Positions 26,638 through 36,166 of a DNA stretch of 64,000 bases are shown piece by piece (positions within the stretch are counted from its first letter, which is position 1; each line of letters opens with the position of its first letter). Both the position numbers and the translations under genes were made by a program. The notes beneath the pieces are model-generated. The model had not been told where the DNA came from. It did no database searches and worked only from the letters and a program-made list of their open reading frames with translations. Origin of the DNA: Streptomyces sp. Ag109_O5-1 (GTDB taxonomy: Bacteria; Actinomycetota; Actinomycetes; Streptomycetales; Streptomycetaceae); NCBI RefSeq assembly GCF_003814875.1, contig NZ_RKQF01000001.1:8370001-8434000 (forward strand), read 5' to 3'.

Positions 26638-29600
26638 GTGACGAACGCGCGTGACTTCGGGGGCAGCCAGGAACTCGACCGCCTCAAGGCGATGCTTGAG
26701 AGCTGGCGAGCCTCACTGGTGGACCTGAGCGGCCGTAACCGGCTGCTCAACTTTCGCCACACCAAGTCGGCGACACTTGAGATCTCGACCCCGTCCGCAC
26801 AGGAGCTCGTCGAAGGCCTGGCCCGTGGCTGGGACTTCGCGCCGCTCCCGGACGAGGAACCGGAGGCAGGTGAGGGTGACCGGTCTGGTGAGGTGGTCCT
26901 GGCGAAGAGGGGCGACCGCACCGACGGAATCGTCACCCAGAAGACCACCGCGCCTTCCCTTCTGCGCGCGTTGAACAGCCTGCGCGCCAAAGCGACGCAG
27001 GTCTTCAACGACTACGGCCTGTGGACCCTCAATCTCGGCGTCGGCATGCTCCGTTGGCGTGAGGACGGCGCCGAGACGAGCAGCGATGCCCCGCTGGTCC
27101 TGATGCCGGTGGTCGTGGAGCGTGCGCGCAACGGCCGGATCCGCCTCAGGGCGAGCGACGACGAGGAACCCCGTCTCAACCCGGCCTTGAAGGTGAAGCT
27201 GGAGCAGTTGCACATCGACTGGATGCCCGTCGGTGAACAGGACCCTTCGGACCTGCAGGCAGTGCTCTCCGCTGCGGCTCGCGCGGTGGCGGGCAAGGCC
27301 GGATGGCAGATCTCCGACCGGGTGGTGCTCGCGCTCTTCGCCTCCCACAAGGAGTCGATGTACCAGGACCTGGTGGACAACGAGGATCGCGTCCTCGGTA
27401 GTGACCTCGTACGGGCGATGGCTCTCGGCCCGGACTCCGGACTCGCTCCCGACCGTTTCGACTTCGAGGAGATCGAGCTCGACCGGATCGACGAACTGAG
27501 CCCGCCCGAGGACAGTCCGCTGGTACTCGACGCCGATGCCTCGCAGCGGCAGGCCGTCGCCGCCGCCGTGGCCGGACAGTCCTTCGTCCTGGACGGGCCG
27601 CCCGGCACCGGCAAGAGCCAGACCATCACGAACATGATCGCCGGTCTGATGCATGCGGGCCGGAGTGTGCTGTTCGTCAGTGAGAAGGCGGCGGCCCTCG
27701 ATGTCGTCCTCGACCGGCTGAAGTCGGTCGGACTCGACTCGTACGCGCTGGCCCTCCACAGCCACAACACCAGCCGCAAAGCGGTGGCCCAGGAACTGGG
27801 CCGTGCTCTCGCGGAGGAGCCGCGCGCACCGCAACTGTCACCGCAGACCCTGGCCCAGGCCAGGGAACTGCGCCTCGCGCTCAGCGACTACGCCGAAGCG
27901 ATGAACGAGGTCCGCGACCCGCTGGGACGGACCCTGCACGACGTACTCGGCCGGGTCGGCCAACTGTCCGAGGCGCCGGTGGCCTATCTGATCCGTGGTG
28001 ACGACATGCCCACGGGCGCGGAGGCGGGGACAGGAGCGACCTTCAGCGCTGGGACGCTCAGTGACGAGGACCTGCGCCTGATCGTCGAGGCGACCAGAGC
28101 CATCTCCCAGGCATGGGAGGCGGTCGCCGATCCGTCCTTCCCCTGGCGTGACCTGCGAGCCGGCCTGCCGCATCCGCGTCCGGTGCTGGAGCAGGCGCAG
28201 GCGGCGCGGGACGCGCTCACGACGGCGGTCGAACGGTACCGGGATCTCGCGCCCGGGGGTGTGCCCGTCACGGACCAGAGCGGAATCGACCGGCTGGTCG
28301 CGCTCGTGCGGCTGCTCGACGTGCGGAGTTCCGTGCCGGAAGCGTGGCTCACCACGGATGCCTTCGCCGACGAGGTGGACGACCGGGTCGACGCGTTCCT
28401 GGCGGAACTGCGCAAGGTGCAGCGTACGAGCAGTGCCGTCCGCGCGGCGGTGGGCGAGCGTTGGCAGGAACTGTCCACCAGACTGACGGCTGAGCCGGGG
28501 GAAGCCGAGAAGGCGCTCTCGGCGATGACGCCGCGCGGCCTCGACCTCGCCGGACTCACGGAGGAGCGGGCGCGACAACTCGCCGGGGAGTTCGACGCGA
28601 CCGCGGGTGTGCTGGAGCGGACTCGGCAGGGCCTCACCGGTGTCAGCCACCTCACCGGGCTCACGAATCCCGGCAGCGCCAAGGAAGCCCGTGATCTGTG
28701 TGACGTGATCGCCGTGGGCGGCACCGAACACCGCCCGCTGGAGCAGTGGCTGGTCCCTGAAGGCGACGTGCGGGCGGAGGAGGCGGCGGTCGGGGCGACC
28801 GCCGACGCACTGAGAGACTTCTTCGCACGACGCGACCAGGTGCTCTCTGCCCAGGCTCTCGCGGCGGCCCACGCGGGCCCGGGGTGGGCCGAACTGCCTC
28901 GTGAAGTGAGCGCCGAGCGACCGGCCAACGAGCGGGCCCTCGCCGCACTGGAACCTCCCGGTATCGCTATCGCCCCGTTGACCCGCTGCGAGGCAGCGGA
29001 GCTGGCCGAGCGGTTCGACAAGCTCGCCGGCACTCTTGAGACGGCCGCCGAGCATGCCGACGCGGTGGCCGAAGGCCTCGGGTGCGACCGGCCGAAGGCG
29101 ACGTCCGAGGCGGAGGACCTGGCCACCCTGGTGGAGTTGGCCACGGTCTCGGACCGCACGCTCGAAGCGTGGCTCGATCCCCGGGCACTTCCCGGTGTTC
29201 AGGCAGCTGTCGCGGAGATCTCCGCGGCCGCCGACGACCTGGCCGCCGCGGAAGGGGCGGCGCGCGACACCTTCCTGCCCGACGTCCTCTCCACGCCCGA
29301 ACTGCCCGAAACGGTCCACCGGCTGATGGAGGGCCGCCAGGGACTCGCCGGCATGCTGTCCAGCGGCATCCGCGCCGACCGGAAGCTCGTGGCCCGGCTG
29401 ACGCACGGCGGCTCGTGGCGCGGCGAACTGTACGACAAGCTGCCACTCGCCGACGCCTGGTACGCCGCTCACCGAAAGCTGCGGTCGCTGGCCACGACCC
29501 ACGCCGAGCTGCTCGGCCGCCATCGGGGCACCGCGCTGCCGGACGTCCCGGCACTGCGCAAGGCACTCGCACATGCCGAGGCGATCCACGCACTCGTGCC

Positions 29601-32600
29601 GGAGACCGTCGCCGACCCCTACCGCCGGAACCTGCTCGCCACTCACCTGGCCGACGGCCGAGAACCGCGCCCCGCACTCGTCGATCAGGGAGCGGCGCTG
29701 CGCGACGATCTCGCCAAATGGCGAAGGAATCTGGACGACCCGTCGCTCGCACCACACGCTGCCGACCTCACCAAGCAGCGGCTCGACGACGTCGCCCGCT
29801 GGCTGCGCGCCCACCTTGCCCCCTTGCAGCAGGCCGTCGCGCTGCTGGACACCGTGGTGGCGGTCGGTCAGCGGGGCGACGGCTCCGGCTCCGACCACAC
29901 GCTCGCCTCCGCGCGCACGGCGGTCACGGCCGCGCACGCGGCACAGCGGGAGACCGACGCGTTCGCCGCTCGAGCCGTGACCGACCGCAGCCTTCTCGGC
30001 CCCTGGTACCGGGGCCTCGACACGCAGGCGGACGACCTGCGCGACACCGCGCCCAACGGCGTGACGGGCTACGAGCCCATGGGGCGGCTCCTGCGCCGAG
30101 GCCTTGACCTGACGCAACAGCAACCAGGCCCCTACGCCACGGAACAACAACGCGCGTTGCTGGGCCGCTACGCCCCCGAAGGACGCCCTCGTACCGCGGA
30201 GTTGACAGCAGCCCTGGACTCCGCTCGGCTCATCGGCCGTGTGGCACCCGACACGCTCGCGGATCCAGCGCGCCGCACCAGCCTCGCCCATGTACTAGCC
30301 GACGCCTGGCCCGCACCGCGCGAATTTCTCGCGCAGGCCGACCAGATCAGCCGTGACCTCGGCCTGTGGCAGGAGTACATCGGGCAGTCCCACCTCGCGG
30401 CGGTCGGCACAGCACTCGCCGCCTGCCCCCTCGAACGGGCGGCGGGCTGGCTCCGCGCGCATGTGGAGCCCTGCGAGGACGCGGCCGACCTCATCCGCTC
30501 CACCGCCCGCGTCATGGACGAGGAGACGGGCCTCACCCTGTCACAGGCCAGGGAAGCGGTGTCCTCCGTGGTCTCCGGCCGCGCCGCCGAATCCTCCTTC
30601 GCGGCGAACGACGCCACGTACCGAAGCCTTCTCGGGTCCCTCTACCAGGGCACCGAGACACACCGCGATGCGATCCTGGACGCCCTGGACTGGGCCCAGA
30701 AGATCCGTCGAACCGCACATGGCGGCCACTCCGCGCCCCTGTCGCAGCCGGCGGCCCGGCTGATGTCCGCCGCGCCCGCCGATCCGTCCGTGGCGGCCTG
30801 CGCCGACGACTGGAACCGTCAACGTGAGGCGCTCGCCGGGTACTTCGAGCCCGAGCGGGCCGAGGAGCTGCGCCGCGAACTCGCCGAATCCCTCTCCACG
30901 GCCGAGTCCGTCCTGACGCGCCTGGACCGCGACCCCTTCGGCCCAGAGGCGTGGACCAGCTGCACCGACGCACTGACCTTGCTGCGCCGCTACCACCTCG
31001 ACGGACTGCCCGACCAACTCGCACGCCGCGAGGTTTCCGCCGAGGACTTCCCCGCCGCCATGGAACGTGCGGTGCTCACCGCATGGGTCGAGTATCAACT
31101 CGCCACCGACCAGCGGCTGAAGTCGATGCGGGCCGTGGAACGTGACCAGTTGGTGGAGCGTTTCCAGAGGGTGGACCGGGATCTGGTTGCCGCGGCACAC
31201 GCCGAGGTCATCGCGGCGTGCAACTCCCGCCGCCCTCGCCGGACAACGGTCGGCCAGGCCGCCGTGCTCCGCCGCGAGTCCGAGAAACAGCGTCGCCACA
31301 TGCCCGTACGGCAGCTGCTGCAGCAGACTCGCGACGTCGTACGGCTTATCAAGCCCTGTCTCATGATGAGTCCGCTGACGGTCAGTCAGTTCCTGCCGCA
31401 GGATTTCGAGTTCGATGTCGTCGTCTTCGACGAGGCGTCCCAGGTGCTGCCCCAGGACGCGGTGAACTCCGTCTACCGCGGCAAGGCCCTCATCGTGGCG
31501 GGCGACCAGAAGCAGCTCCCGCCGACCTCCTTCTTCACCGCGGCCGGCGTCGGTGACGACGGCGACGAATGGGACGAGGACGCCACCGACAGCTTCGAGT
31601 CCATCCTCGACATGTGCAAGGCCAGCGGAGTCCTGCGCGGGCTGCCCCTGCGCTGGCACTACCGCAGCCGGCACGAGAACCTGATCGCCTTCAGCAACCA
31701 CGACTTCTACGACAATGCCATGGTCACGTTCCCGGGCGCGCTGGAACAGGGCCCCGACATCGGAGTGGAGTTCATCAAGGCGGACGGCGTCTACGACCGC
31801 GGCGGGAGCAGCGACAACCCGCTTGAGGCCGCGAAGGTGGCCCAGCGCGTCATCCACCACTTCGACACCCGCCCCGAGCACACCCTCGGCGTGGTCGCGC
31901 TGTCCAAGGCGCAGGCGGAGGCGATCGAGGAGGCGGTGCAGAAGGCCAGGGCGGCCCGCCCGGACCTCGACCACCACTTCACGGAAGGCCGCCTCGACGG
32001 GTTCTTCGTCAAGAACCTCGAAACCGTCCAGGGCGACGAGCGCGACGTCATCATCCTCTCCATCGGCTACGGTCCCGACCACCGGGGCAAGCTGCTGTCG
32101 ACCTTCGGACCCATCAACAGAGAGGGCGGCTGGCGACGCCTCAACGTGGCCGTGACCCGCGCCCGGCGCCGCATGGAGGTCATCGCCTCCTTCCACGGCG
32201 GCGATCTGTCGGACAGTGCCAACAAGAGCGTGCAGCACCTCAAGCGGTACCTGGAGTACGCCCAGCATGGTCCAGCGATCCTCCAGACGGAGGCCGCTGC
32301 TCCGGACGCCGCTCCGGAGAGCCCCTTCGAAGAGGAGGTCATCGACGTCCTGCGCGGCTGGGGGTATGAGGTCCAGCCGCAGGTGGGGGTCGCCGGTTTC
32401 CGCATCGACATGGCGGTACGACACCCGGGCGCGCCCGGCACGTATGCGCTGGGCATCGAGTGCGACGGGGCCATGTACCACTCCTCGCGGGCGGCGCGGG
32501 ACCGTGACCGGCTGAGGGAGGCGGTCCTTCGGGACCTGGGATGGAGGCTGCACCGGATCTGGGGAACGGACTGGTACCGGAACCGCCGGGATGCGATGGC

Positions 32601-33417
32601 ACGGCTGCGGGCCGCGGTGGAGGCGGCGTGCGCGGAGGATCCGCATGCGGTGCGCGTGGCGCCACCCACAGGGGTGGCGGGTAGCCGCGGCGACCTCGGC
32701 AACGGCGGTAGCACGGCACAGATCGTGGACGGCCCCCTGGGCGCGGAGGGCGGGGAGCCTGTGGAAGCCGCGGGTGGTCCGGCGGTTCCGCGAGTGGAGT
32801 TCGTGACGGTCGACGTCGGCCCGGCGCCTTGGAGCCGTCCCTACCAGGAGGTCGACCTTGACCTGTTGACAGAGGTGCGTGACAGGTCGAGCAGCCGGCG
32901 AGGCATGTGGGGTGTGGAGTTGCAGGACCCCGATGCCCTCGACGTGGTGGCCGACGTGGCCCTGTGTGTGGTCGAGACGGAAGGGCCCGTCGAGAAGGAG
33001 GTGATCTACACCCGGATCCGTCTCGCGTGGGGCCTCGGACGAGCCGGCCAGGTGGTCCGCGACCGCATCGACCGAGCTCTTCGCCGCCTGCTCAAGCAGG
33101 GAAAGCTCGTCCATGTCGGCACGGCCTACGACAGGCCCGGCCACGAGACCGAGTTCGCCCGCACACCGACGGAACGGTGCGCCCGACGAGTGGCGGAGGT
33201 TCCCGTGGCGGAGCGGCAGCTCGTCCTCAGAAACGTGGTCGAGGAAGGACCGGGTGTGCACCGCGAGGATCTGCTGCGGGAAACCGCTCGCTTCTTCGGA
33301 TGGGCTCGGCTCGGCGCCGATATCCGGGACGCGCTCACGGGCGACGTCGACGAGTTGATCGCCGTAGGAGACTTGACCGAGTCGGAGGGCGGCCTGATGC
33401 CCGCTGAGGGATCTTGA
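26638..33417 (+). CDS. DUF4011 / SF1 helicase / PD-(D/E)XK / DUF3320 giant protein
   Basis: A 2259-residue protein starting at GTG 26638 with an AGGGG ribosome binding site; the frame is open upstream but without a good start. The N-terminus is DUF4011 (LVDLSGRNRLLNFR). An SF1 (COG1112) helicase follows, with GPPGTGKS at 320-327, a roughly 1200-residue helical alanine-rich insertion, then DEASQ at 1598, GDQKQLPP, YRSRHENLI, VQGDERDVIILS and VAVTRARRR. After the helicase comes a DUF559/MTES_1575-like nuclease domain (D1924 in RIDMAV and E1941 in GIECDG), and DUF3320 lies near residues 2085-2135. COG1112 helicases with nuclease partners are known in phage defence (Mokosh, for example). Here both activities appear in one chain. 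It faces the kinase-helicase operon and may be a separate stand-alone defence gene. Confidence 0.85.
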   Translation: MTNARDFGGSQELDRLKAMLESWRASLVDLSGRNRLLNFRHTKSATLEISTPSAQELVEGLARGWDFAPLPDEEPEAGEGDRSGEVVLAKRGDRTDGIVTQKTTAPSLLRALNSLRAKATQVFNDYGLWTLNLGVGMLRWREDGAETSSDAPLVLMPVVVERARNGRIRLRASDDEEPRLNPALKVKLEQLHIDWMPVGEQDPSDLQAVLSAAARAVAGKAGWQISDRVVLALFASHKESMYQDLVDNEDRVLGSDLVRAMALGPDSGLAPDRFDFEEIELDRIDELSPPEDSPLVLDADASQRQAVAAAVAGQSFVLDGPPGTGKSQTITNMIAGLMHAGRSVLFVSEKAAALDVVLDRLKSVGLDSYALALHSHNTSRKAVAQELGRALAEEPRAPQLSPQTLAQARELRLALSDYAEAMNEVRDPLGRTLHDVLGRVGQLSEAPVAYLIRGDDMPTGAEAGTGATFSAGTLSDEDLRLIVEATRAISQAWEAVADPSFPWRDLRAGLPHPRPVLEQAQAARDALTTAVERYRDLAPGGVPVTDQSGIDRLVALVRLLDVRSSVPEAWLTTDAFADEVDDRVDAFLAELRKVQRTSSAVRAAVGERWQELSTRLTAEPGEAEKALSAMTPRGLDLAGLTEERARQLAGEFDATAGVLERTRQGLTGVSHLTGLTNPGSAKEARDLCDVIAVGGTEHRPLEQWLVPEGDVRAEEAAVGATADALRDFFARRDQVLSAQALAAAHAGPGWAELPREVSAERPANERALAALEPPGIAIAPLTRCEAAELAERFDKLAGTLETAAEHADAVAEGLGCDRPKATSEAEDLATLVELATVSDRTLEAWLDPRALPGVQAAVAEISAAADDLAAAEGAARDTFLPDVLSTPELPETVHRLMEGRQGLAGMLSSGIRADRKLVARLTHGGSWRGELYDKLPLADAWYAAHRKLRSLATTHAELLGRHRGTALPDVPALRKALAHAEAIHALVPETVADPYRRNLLATHLADGREPRPALVDQGAALRDDLAKWRRNLDDPSLAPHAADLTKQRLDDVARWLRAHLAPLQQAVALLDTVVAVGQRGDGSGSDHTLASARTAVTAAHAAQRETDAFAARAVTDRSLLGPWYRGLDTQADDLRDTAPNGVTGYEPMGRLLRRGLDLTQQQPGPYATEQQRALLGRYAPEGRPRTAELTAALDSARLIGRVAPDTLADPARRTSLAHVLADAWPAPREFLAQADQISRDLGLWQEYIGQSHLAAVGTALAACPLERAAGWLRAHVEPCEDAADLIRSTARVMDEETGLTLSQAREAVSSVVSGRAAESSFAANDATYRSLLGSLYQGTETHRDAILDALDWAQKIRRTAHGGHSAPLSQPAARLMSAAPADPSVAACADDWNRQREALAGYFEPERAEELRRELAESLSTAESVLTRLDRDPFGPEAWTSCTDALTLLRRYHLDGLPDQLARREVSAEDFPAAMERAVLTAWVEYQLATDQRLKSMRAVERDQLVERFQRVDRDLVAAAHAEVIAACNSRRPRRTTVGQAAVLRRESEKQRRHMPVRQLLQQTRDVVRLIKPCLMMSPLTVSQFLPQDFEFDVVVFDEASQVLPQDAVNSVYRGKALIVAGDQKQLPPTSFFTAAGVGDDGDEWDEDATDSFESILDMCKASGVLRGLPLRWHYRSRHENLIAFSNHDFYDNAMVTFPGALEQGPDIGVEFIKADGVYDRGGSSDNPLEAAKVAQRVIHHFDTRPEHTLGVVALSKAQAEAIEEAVQKARAARPDLDHHFTEGRLDGFFVKNLETVQGDERDVIILSIGYGPDHRGKLLSTFGPINREGGWRRLNVAVTRARRRMEVIASFHGGDLSDSANKSVQHLKRYLEYAQHGPAILQTEAAAPDAAPESPFEEEVIDVLRGWGYEVQPQVGVAGFRIDMAVRHPGAPGTYALGIECDGAMYHSSRAARDRDRLREAVLRDLGWRLHRIWGTDWYRNRRDAMARLRAAVEAACAEDPHAVRVAPPTGVAGSRGDLGNGGSTAQIVDGPLGAEGGEPVEAAGGPAVPRVEFVTVDVGPAPWSRPYQEVDLDLLTEVRDRSSSRRGMWGVELQDPDALDVVADVALCVVETEGPVEKEVIYTRIRLAWGLGRAGQVVRDRIDRALRRLLKQGKLVHVGTAYDRPGHETEFARTPTERCARRVAEVPVAERQLVLRNVVEEGPGVHREDLLRETARFFGWARLGADIRDALTGDVDELIAVGDLTESEGGLMPAEGS

Positions 33418-34056
33418 TCGGCTCGGCCAGCGAACGGAAGAGGACCCTTTCCGGGCTGGGCGTGGTCCGGCCCGAGCCCGGCGCCTCCACCGTCGCGCCC
33501 TGGGGCGCGGACTCGCGCTGTACCGCCCTCAGGGTCGGCTACCACAGCGGATCCTCCCTCGCAGAGTTCACCATCCCGGTGCTCGCGATCCTGCCGTTCG
33601 GGGCGAAACCGCCCAGAGGTCAGCGGGAGTTGGGAGGGGACCGGCGGCCAGTCCGGTAGCTCCAAAGAAGGGGATCGTGAAACCCCGGAAGAAGTAGCTG
33701 CCCGAACCGGGCACGCTGCCCGACGCGCTCTTCGACGTGGCGCTGACGGCTGGGGGAGACGACGCCCTGCTCACCCCGACCATCGTCTCCGGAACAGAGG
33801 CAGTCGTGACGGCGCTGCTCGACCCGGAGACGTAGCGGGGGTGACTCCGACGGCCTCCACTCAAGCCGCAACAGGGCCAGGTTCACAAGGCCTCGCCGCC
33901 CTGCTTGATGGGGGCACCTTGCCCATGGCTGCGCTCGCCCAACGCGCGGGCATGTCCACCACCCGGGTCGACGGCTTTGCCGCGCTCCTGCGGCAGCTCA
34001 AGGGGGTGATGGAGACCTTGCCGGACGGGCGCCCCCTACAGCCGAAGGGGCCCTGA
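33414..34056 (+). pseudogene. pglZ: Degraded C-terminal relic of BREX type 2 pglZ
   Basis: Three short stretches in different frames match the order of the end of a BREX-2 PglZ (alkaline-phosphatase superfamily) protein. The first, from 33414, reads VAPWGADSRCTALRVGYH, then AEFTIPVLAILPFGA and RELG, and stops at 33659. A second piece near 33728-33830 reads LFDVALTAGGDDALLTP before a stop. The third, 33841-34056, reads GLAALLDGGTLPMAALAQRAG and RVDGFAALLRQL, which looks like the terminal winged-helix part. The fragment begins exactly at the stop of the DUF4011 helicase. Several frameshifts and stops make it non-functional. The assignment rests on recognition of motifs from memory, not on an alignment. 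Confidence 0.6.
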
Positions 34057-35310
34057 CCGCGTGGCAGGACGCCGGACAGCCTGGCACCAACGCGGTACGC
34101 GTTCACATCACCGAGGGGGCTCAGACGTACTGGATCGGAGGGCAGCGGATCACCCGGCCGAGTAGTGAGAAGCGGATGGGAGACCAGCTGGTACTGTGCG
34201 GAGAACGTCCCATCCGCTGACCTCTGACGTTCGTTCGCCCCAGGCTGAGCAGTAGACAAGCCGCGGCAGTGTGCACGCGATGTGCACGGCCTCTGGCCAC
34301 GCGGAACGTTCGCACAGGCCAGAGGCCGTTGTCACGAACCACATAGCTGTCCCCGGCGTACAGCCCGACTCGTCTGCCGCTCTTTGTTTCCGCCGTCGCG
34401 TGACGCCCTCATCCGCAGGAACGCGACGAGCGGACTGGCTGCGGCCCGCACCAGCGACTGCGGCAGACGGGACTCCTTCCTTCCCACGCCATCGGCGCCC
34501 TGCGGGCGGAAGCACGCATCGTTCATAGGCAGCCGGTGCCACTGTGGCCGCGGCGACACGCGTGCTCTCACCGGATGCGGAACTGGGCGGTGGGTTGTCG
34601 CTGTACGACCTGGTCGCCGCCGACGCTGATCTGCTCTCTCAGCACTTCGTACACGAATGAGCTGCGCGGCTGACTCCGGCCTCCTGCACAGCCAGCGCGG
34701 CCTGTCAGGACGGCGGGTTTCCCGCAGCGCCCCTGAAGACAGCCCGTACTTCCCGCTCCTCGCCCCTCATGCGTGCCCCTCTTCCACCCCCTGACCGGGA
34801 TTTCCTGGGCGCGTTGCCCGCCGGGCACGAAGATCACCGCTTGCGGTTGGAGTATTAGGCCGCCTGTCGTAGCGGATTTTCAGTTCCTGCCGATGTCTGG
34901 GGCAACGGAGGAAACCTGTCATGCCGAGGGGCGTGCGGTGTCACTCCAGGGGGTGAAAGGGGTGCCATTCAGGAACCCGATGACGGTGTGTCGAGTCCGA
35001 ACAGGCATGTAACGGTTCATGTTGTTGGGGCACCGACGGTGCGAGAGGTTCCCGATTACCGGTGCCGCATTCTCGCGCGAACGCGTGCCGGGAGTCCTGG
35101 GGCTATAGATTGTGTTTCCGTCCGTGCGTGGCTGTCCGACGGGGTTGATGGCGGGACGACGTGCGGATGGGCAACGGCGATCAGGGGATCCTCGCAGGTT
35201 GTGCCTGATGCGTTTGCGGTGTGCCCGTGACCGGCGGTTGAGGAGCCGCTCGGTGTGATGGGGGCGGCGCACGTTGCTTCATGTTGGTGTGTATCAGTCA
35301 GGAGTTCCCG
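34057..35310. other. Degenerate intergenic stretch with a strong hairpin
   Basis: About 1.25 kb without a convincing gene. It begins with a short open piece (TAWQDAGQPGTNAVRVHI, to a stop at 34220) that may belong to the same decayed locus. It holds a 13-bp perfect hairpin at 34286-34329. A small frame near 34560-34660 reads LSLYDLVAADADLLSQHF, which is protein-like but unplaced. GC content drops and codon bias is lost. I see no transposase or tRNA. Confidence 0.4.
34286..34329. terminator. 13-bp perfect stem-loop, terminator-like
   Basis: ACGGCCTCTGGCC at 34286-34298 pairs perfectly with GGCCAGAGGCCGT at 34317-34329 across an 18-base loop. There is no U-tract, as is common for actinobacterial terminators. 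It could instead be a recombination or protein-binding site. Confidence 0.5.
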
Positions 35311-35829
35311 GTGCCCGATCCTGTTCCCACGGCATCAGGGATGCCTCAGTCCGGTTCTGGAACGCCGGATATCCCGTCGCAGAACGGGGCCGCTCTGAAT
35401 GGCCGTCGCGGTTCAGTGCAGGAGGAGGCTGGACGCGACTCTTCTGCGGACGGTGCATATATCCATAGTCGGAGAACGGGGACGCCAAATGACCGTTCGG
35501 ATACTCCGCCTGAAGGCTTTCTGGATTTTCTGGACCGTCTTTCGGAGCGGGTCTTCACAAAGAACGACACGGCGTGGCCTGCCGTGCTCCAGTTCGCACT
35601 GCTCGTGTTATTGCTGCCTGCATCGCTGATCGGAACCGTGATGGCAGCCCACGCCGTCGGCGTTCCCGGCTGGGCGATCGCCTCCGGGACAGTGACATCG
35701 GCCGCCGGAGCGGGTGTGGCGACCGTGAACCGCCGCCGCAGCGCCGGCCGCGGGACGCACCAGCGGCCGGGGCGGCGCGGAGCCGGTCGCGGTTCTAACC
35801 GGCGTCAGGGATTGCACCGCCGCCGTTGA
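35311..35829 (+). CDS. Small membrane protein of unknown function
   Basis: A 172-residue protein. The GTG at 35311 is preceded by AGGAG at 35300-35304 with ideal spacing; the frame also opens earlier at 35281. The first 85 residues are polar and disordered-looking (PSQNGAALNGRRG). Two hydrophobic segments follow around residues 88-140 (VLQFALLVLLLPASLIGTVM and GWAIASGTVTSAAGAGVATV), and the C-terminus is strongly basic and arginine-rich. Its 3' end overlaps the convergent gene at 35795-36166 by 35 bases. I do not recognise a family. The lower GC at third positions suggests recent acquisition or weak selection. Confidence 0.5.
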   Translation: MPDPVPTASGMPQSGSGTPDIPSQNGAALNGRRGSVQEEAGRDSSADGAYIHSRRTGTPNDRSDTPPEGFLDFLDRLSERVFTKNDTAWPAVLQFALLVLLLPASLIGTVMAAHAVGVPGWAIASGTVTSAAGAGVATVNRRRSAGRGTHQRPGRRGAGRGSNRRQGLHRRR

Positions 35830-36166
35830 CGGTCGTGCGCGGGAATTCGCCAGTGACGGGCCAGGCGGCGCCGGGCAGGGTGTCTGACGCACGACGTGAG
35901 CGGCGCAGCAGCCCCAGGAACACTGCGAGGAAGGTCGCCGCCGCTTGCACGGCCAGGAACACGGCCGTACGCCCGGTACGGGGCACGGCGAGGGCTGCCC
36001 CGGTGGCCACGGCGAGCCCGAAGACCGTACAAGCGGCGATGAACAGGGCGGACGACACGGCCCGGCCGCCTTCGGCCCGCGGGCGCCGGTGTGCTCCGCC
36101 CGGGTGGTGCGCAGAGGAACAGCGCGGAGGGAATCCCTCCGTGTGATCGGTTTCCTGTGTGGTCAT
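35795..36166 (-). CDS. Small two-helix membrane protein
   Basis: A 123-residue protein starting at ATG 36166 (a GTG at 36178 is also possible). The N-terminus is polar and histidine/arginine-rich. Two adjacent hydrophobic helices follow (SALFIAACTVFGLAVATGAA and VFLAVQAAATFLAVFLGLL) separated by a short arginine-containing turn, with a polar tail. No family was recognised. It converges on and slightly overlaps the membrane-protein gene to its left. Confidence 0.5.
   Translation of the reverse strand: MTTQETDHTEGFPPRCSSAHHPGGAHRRPRAEGGRAVSSALFIAACTVFGLAVATGAALAVPRTGRTAVFLAVQAAATFLAVFLGLLRRSRRASDTLPGAAWPVTGEFPRTTVNGGGAIPDAG

Noticed and set aside
27838..33261. Two long minus-strand open frames (about 817 and 906 codons) opposite the DUF4011 helicase
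   Set aside because: They mirror the real coding strand, have low-complexity Val/Gly/Arg-rich content and no motifs.
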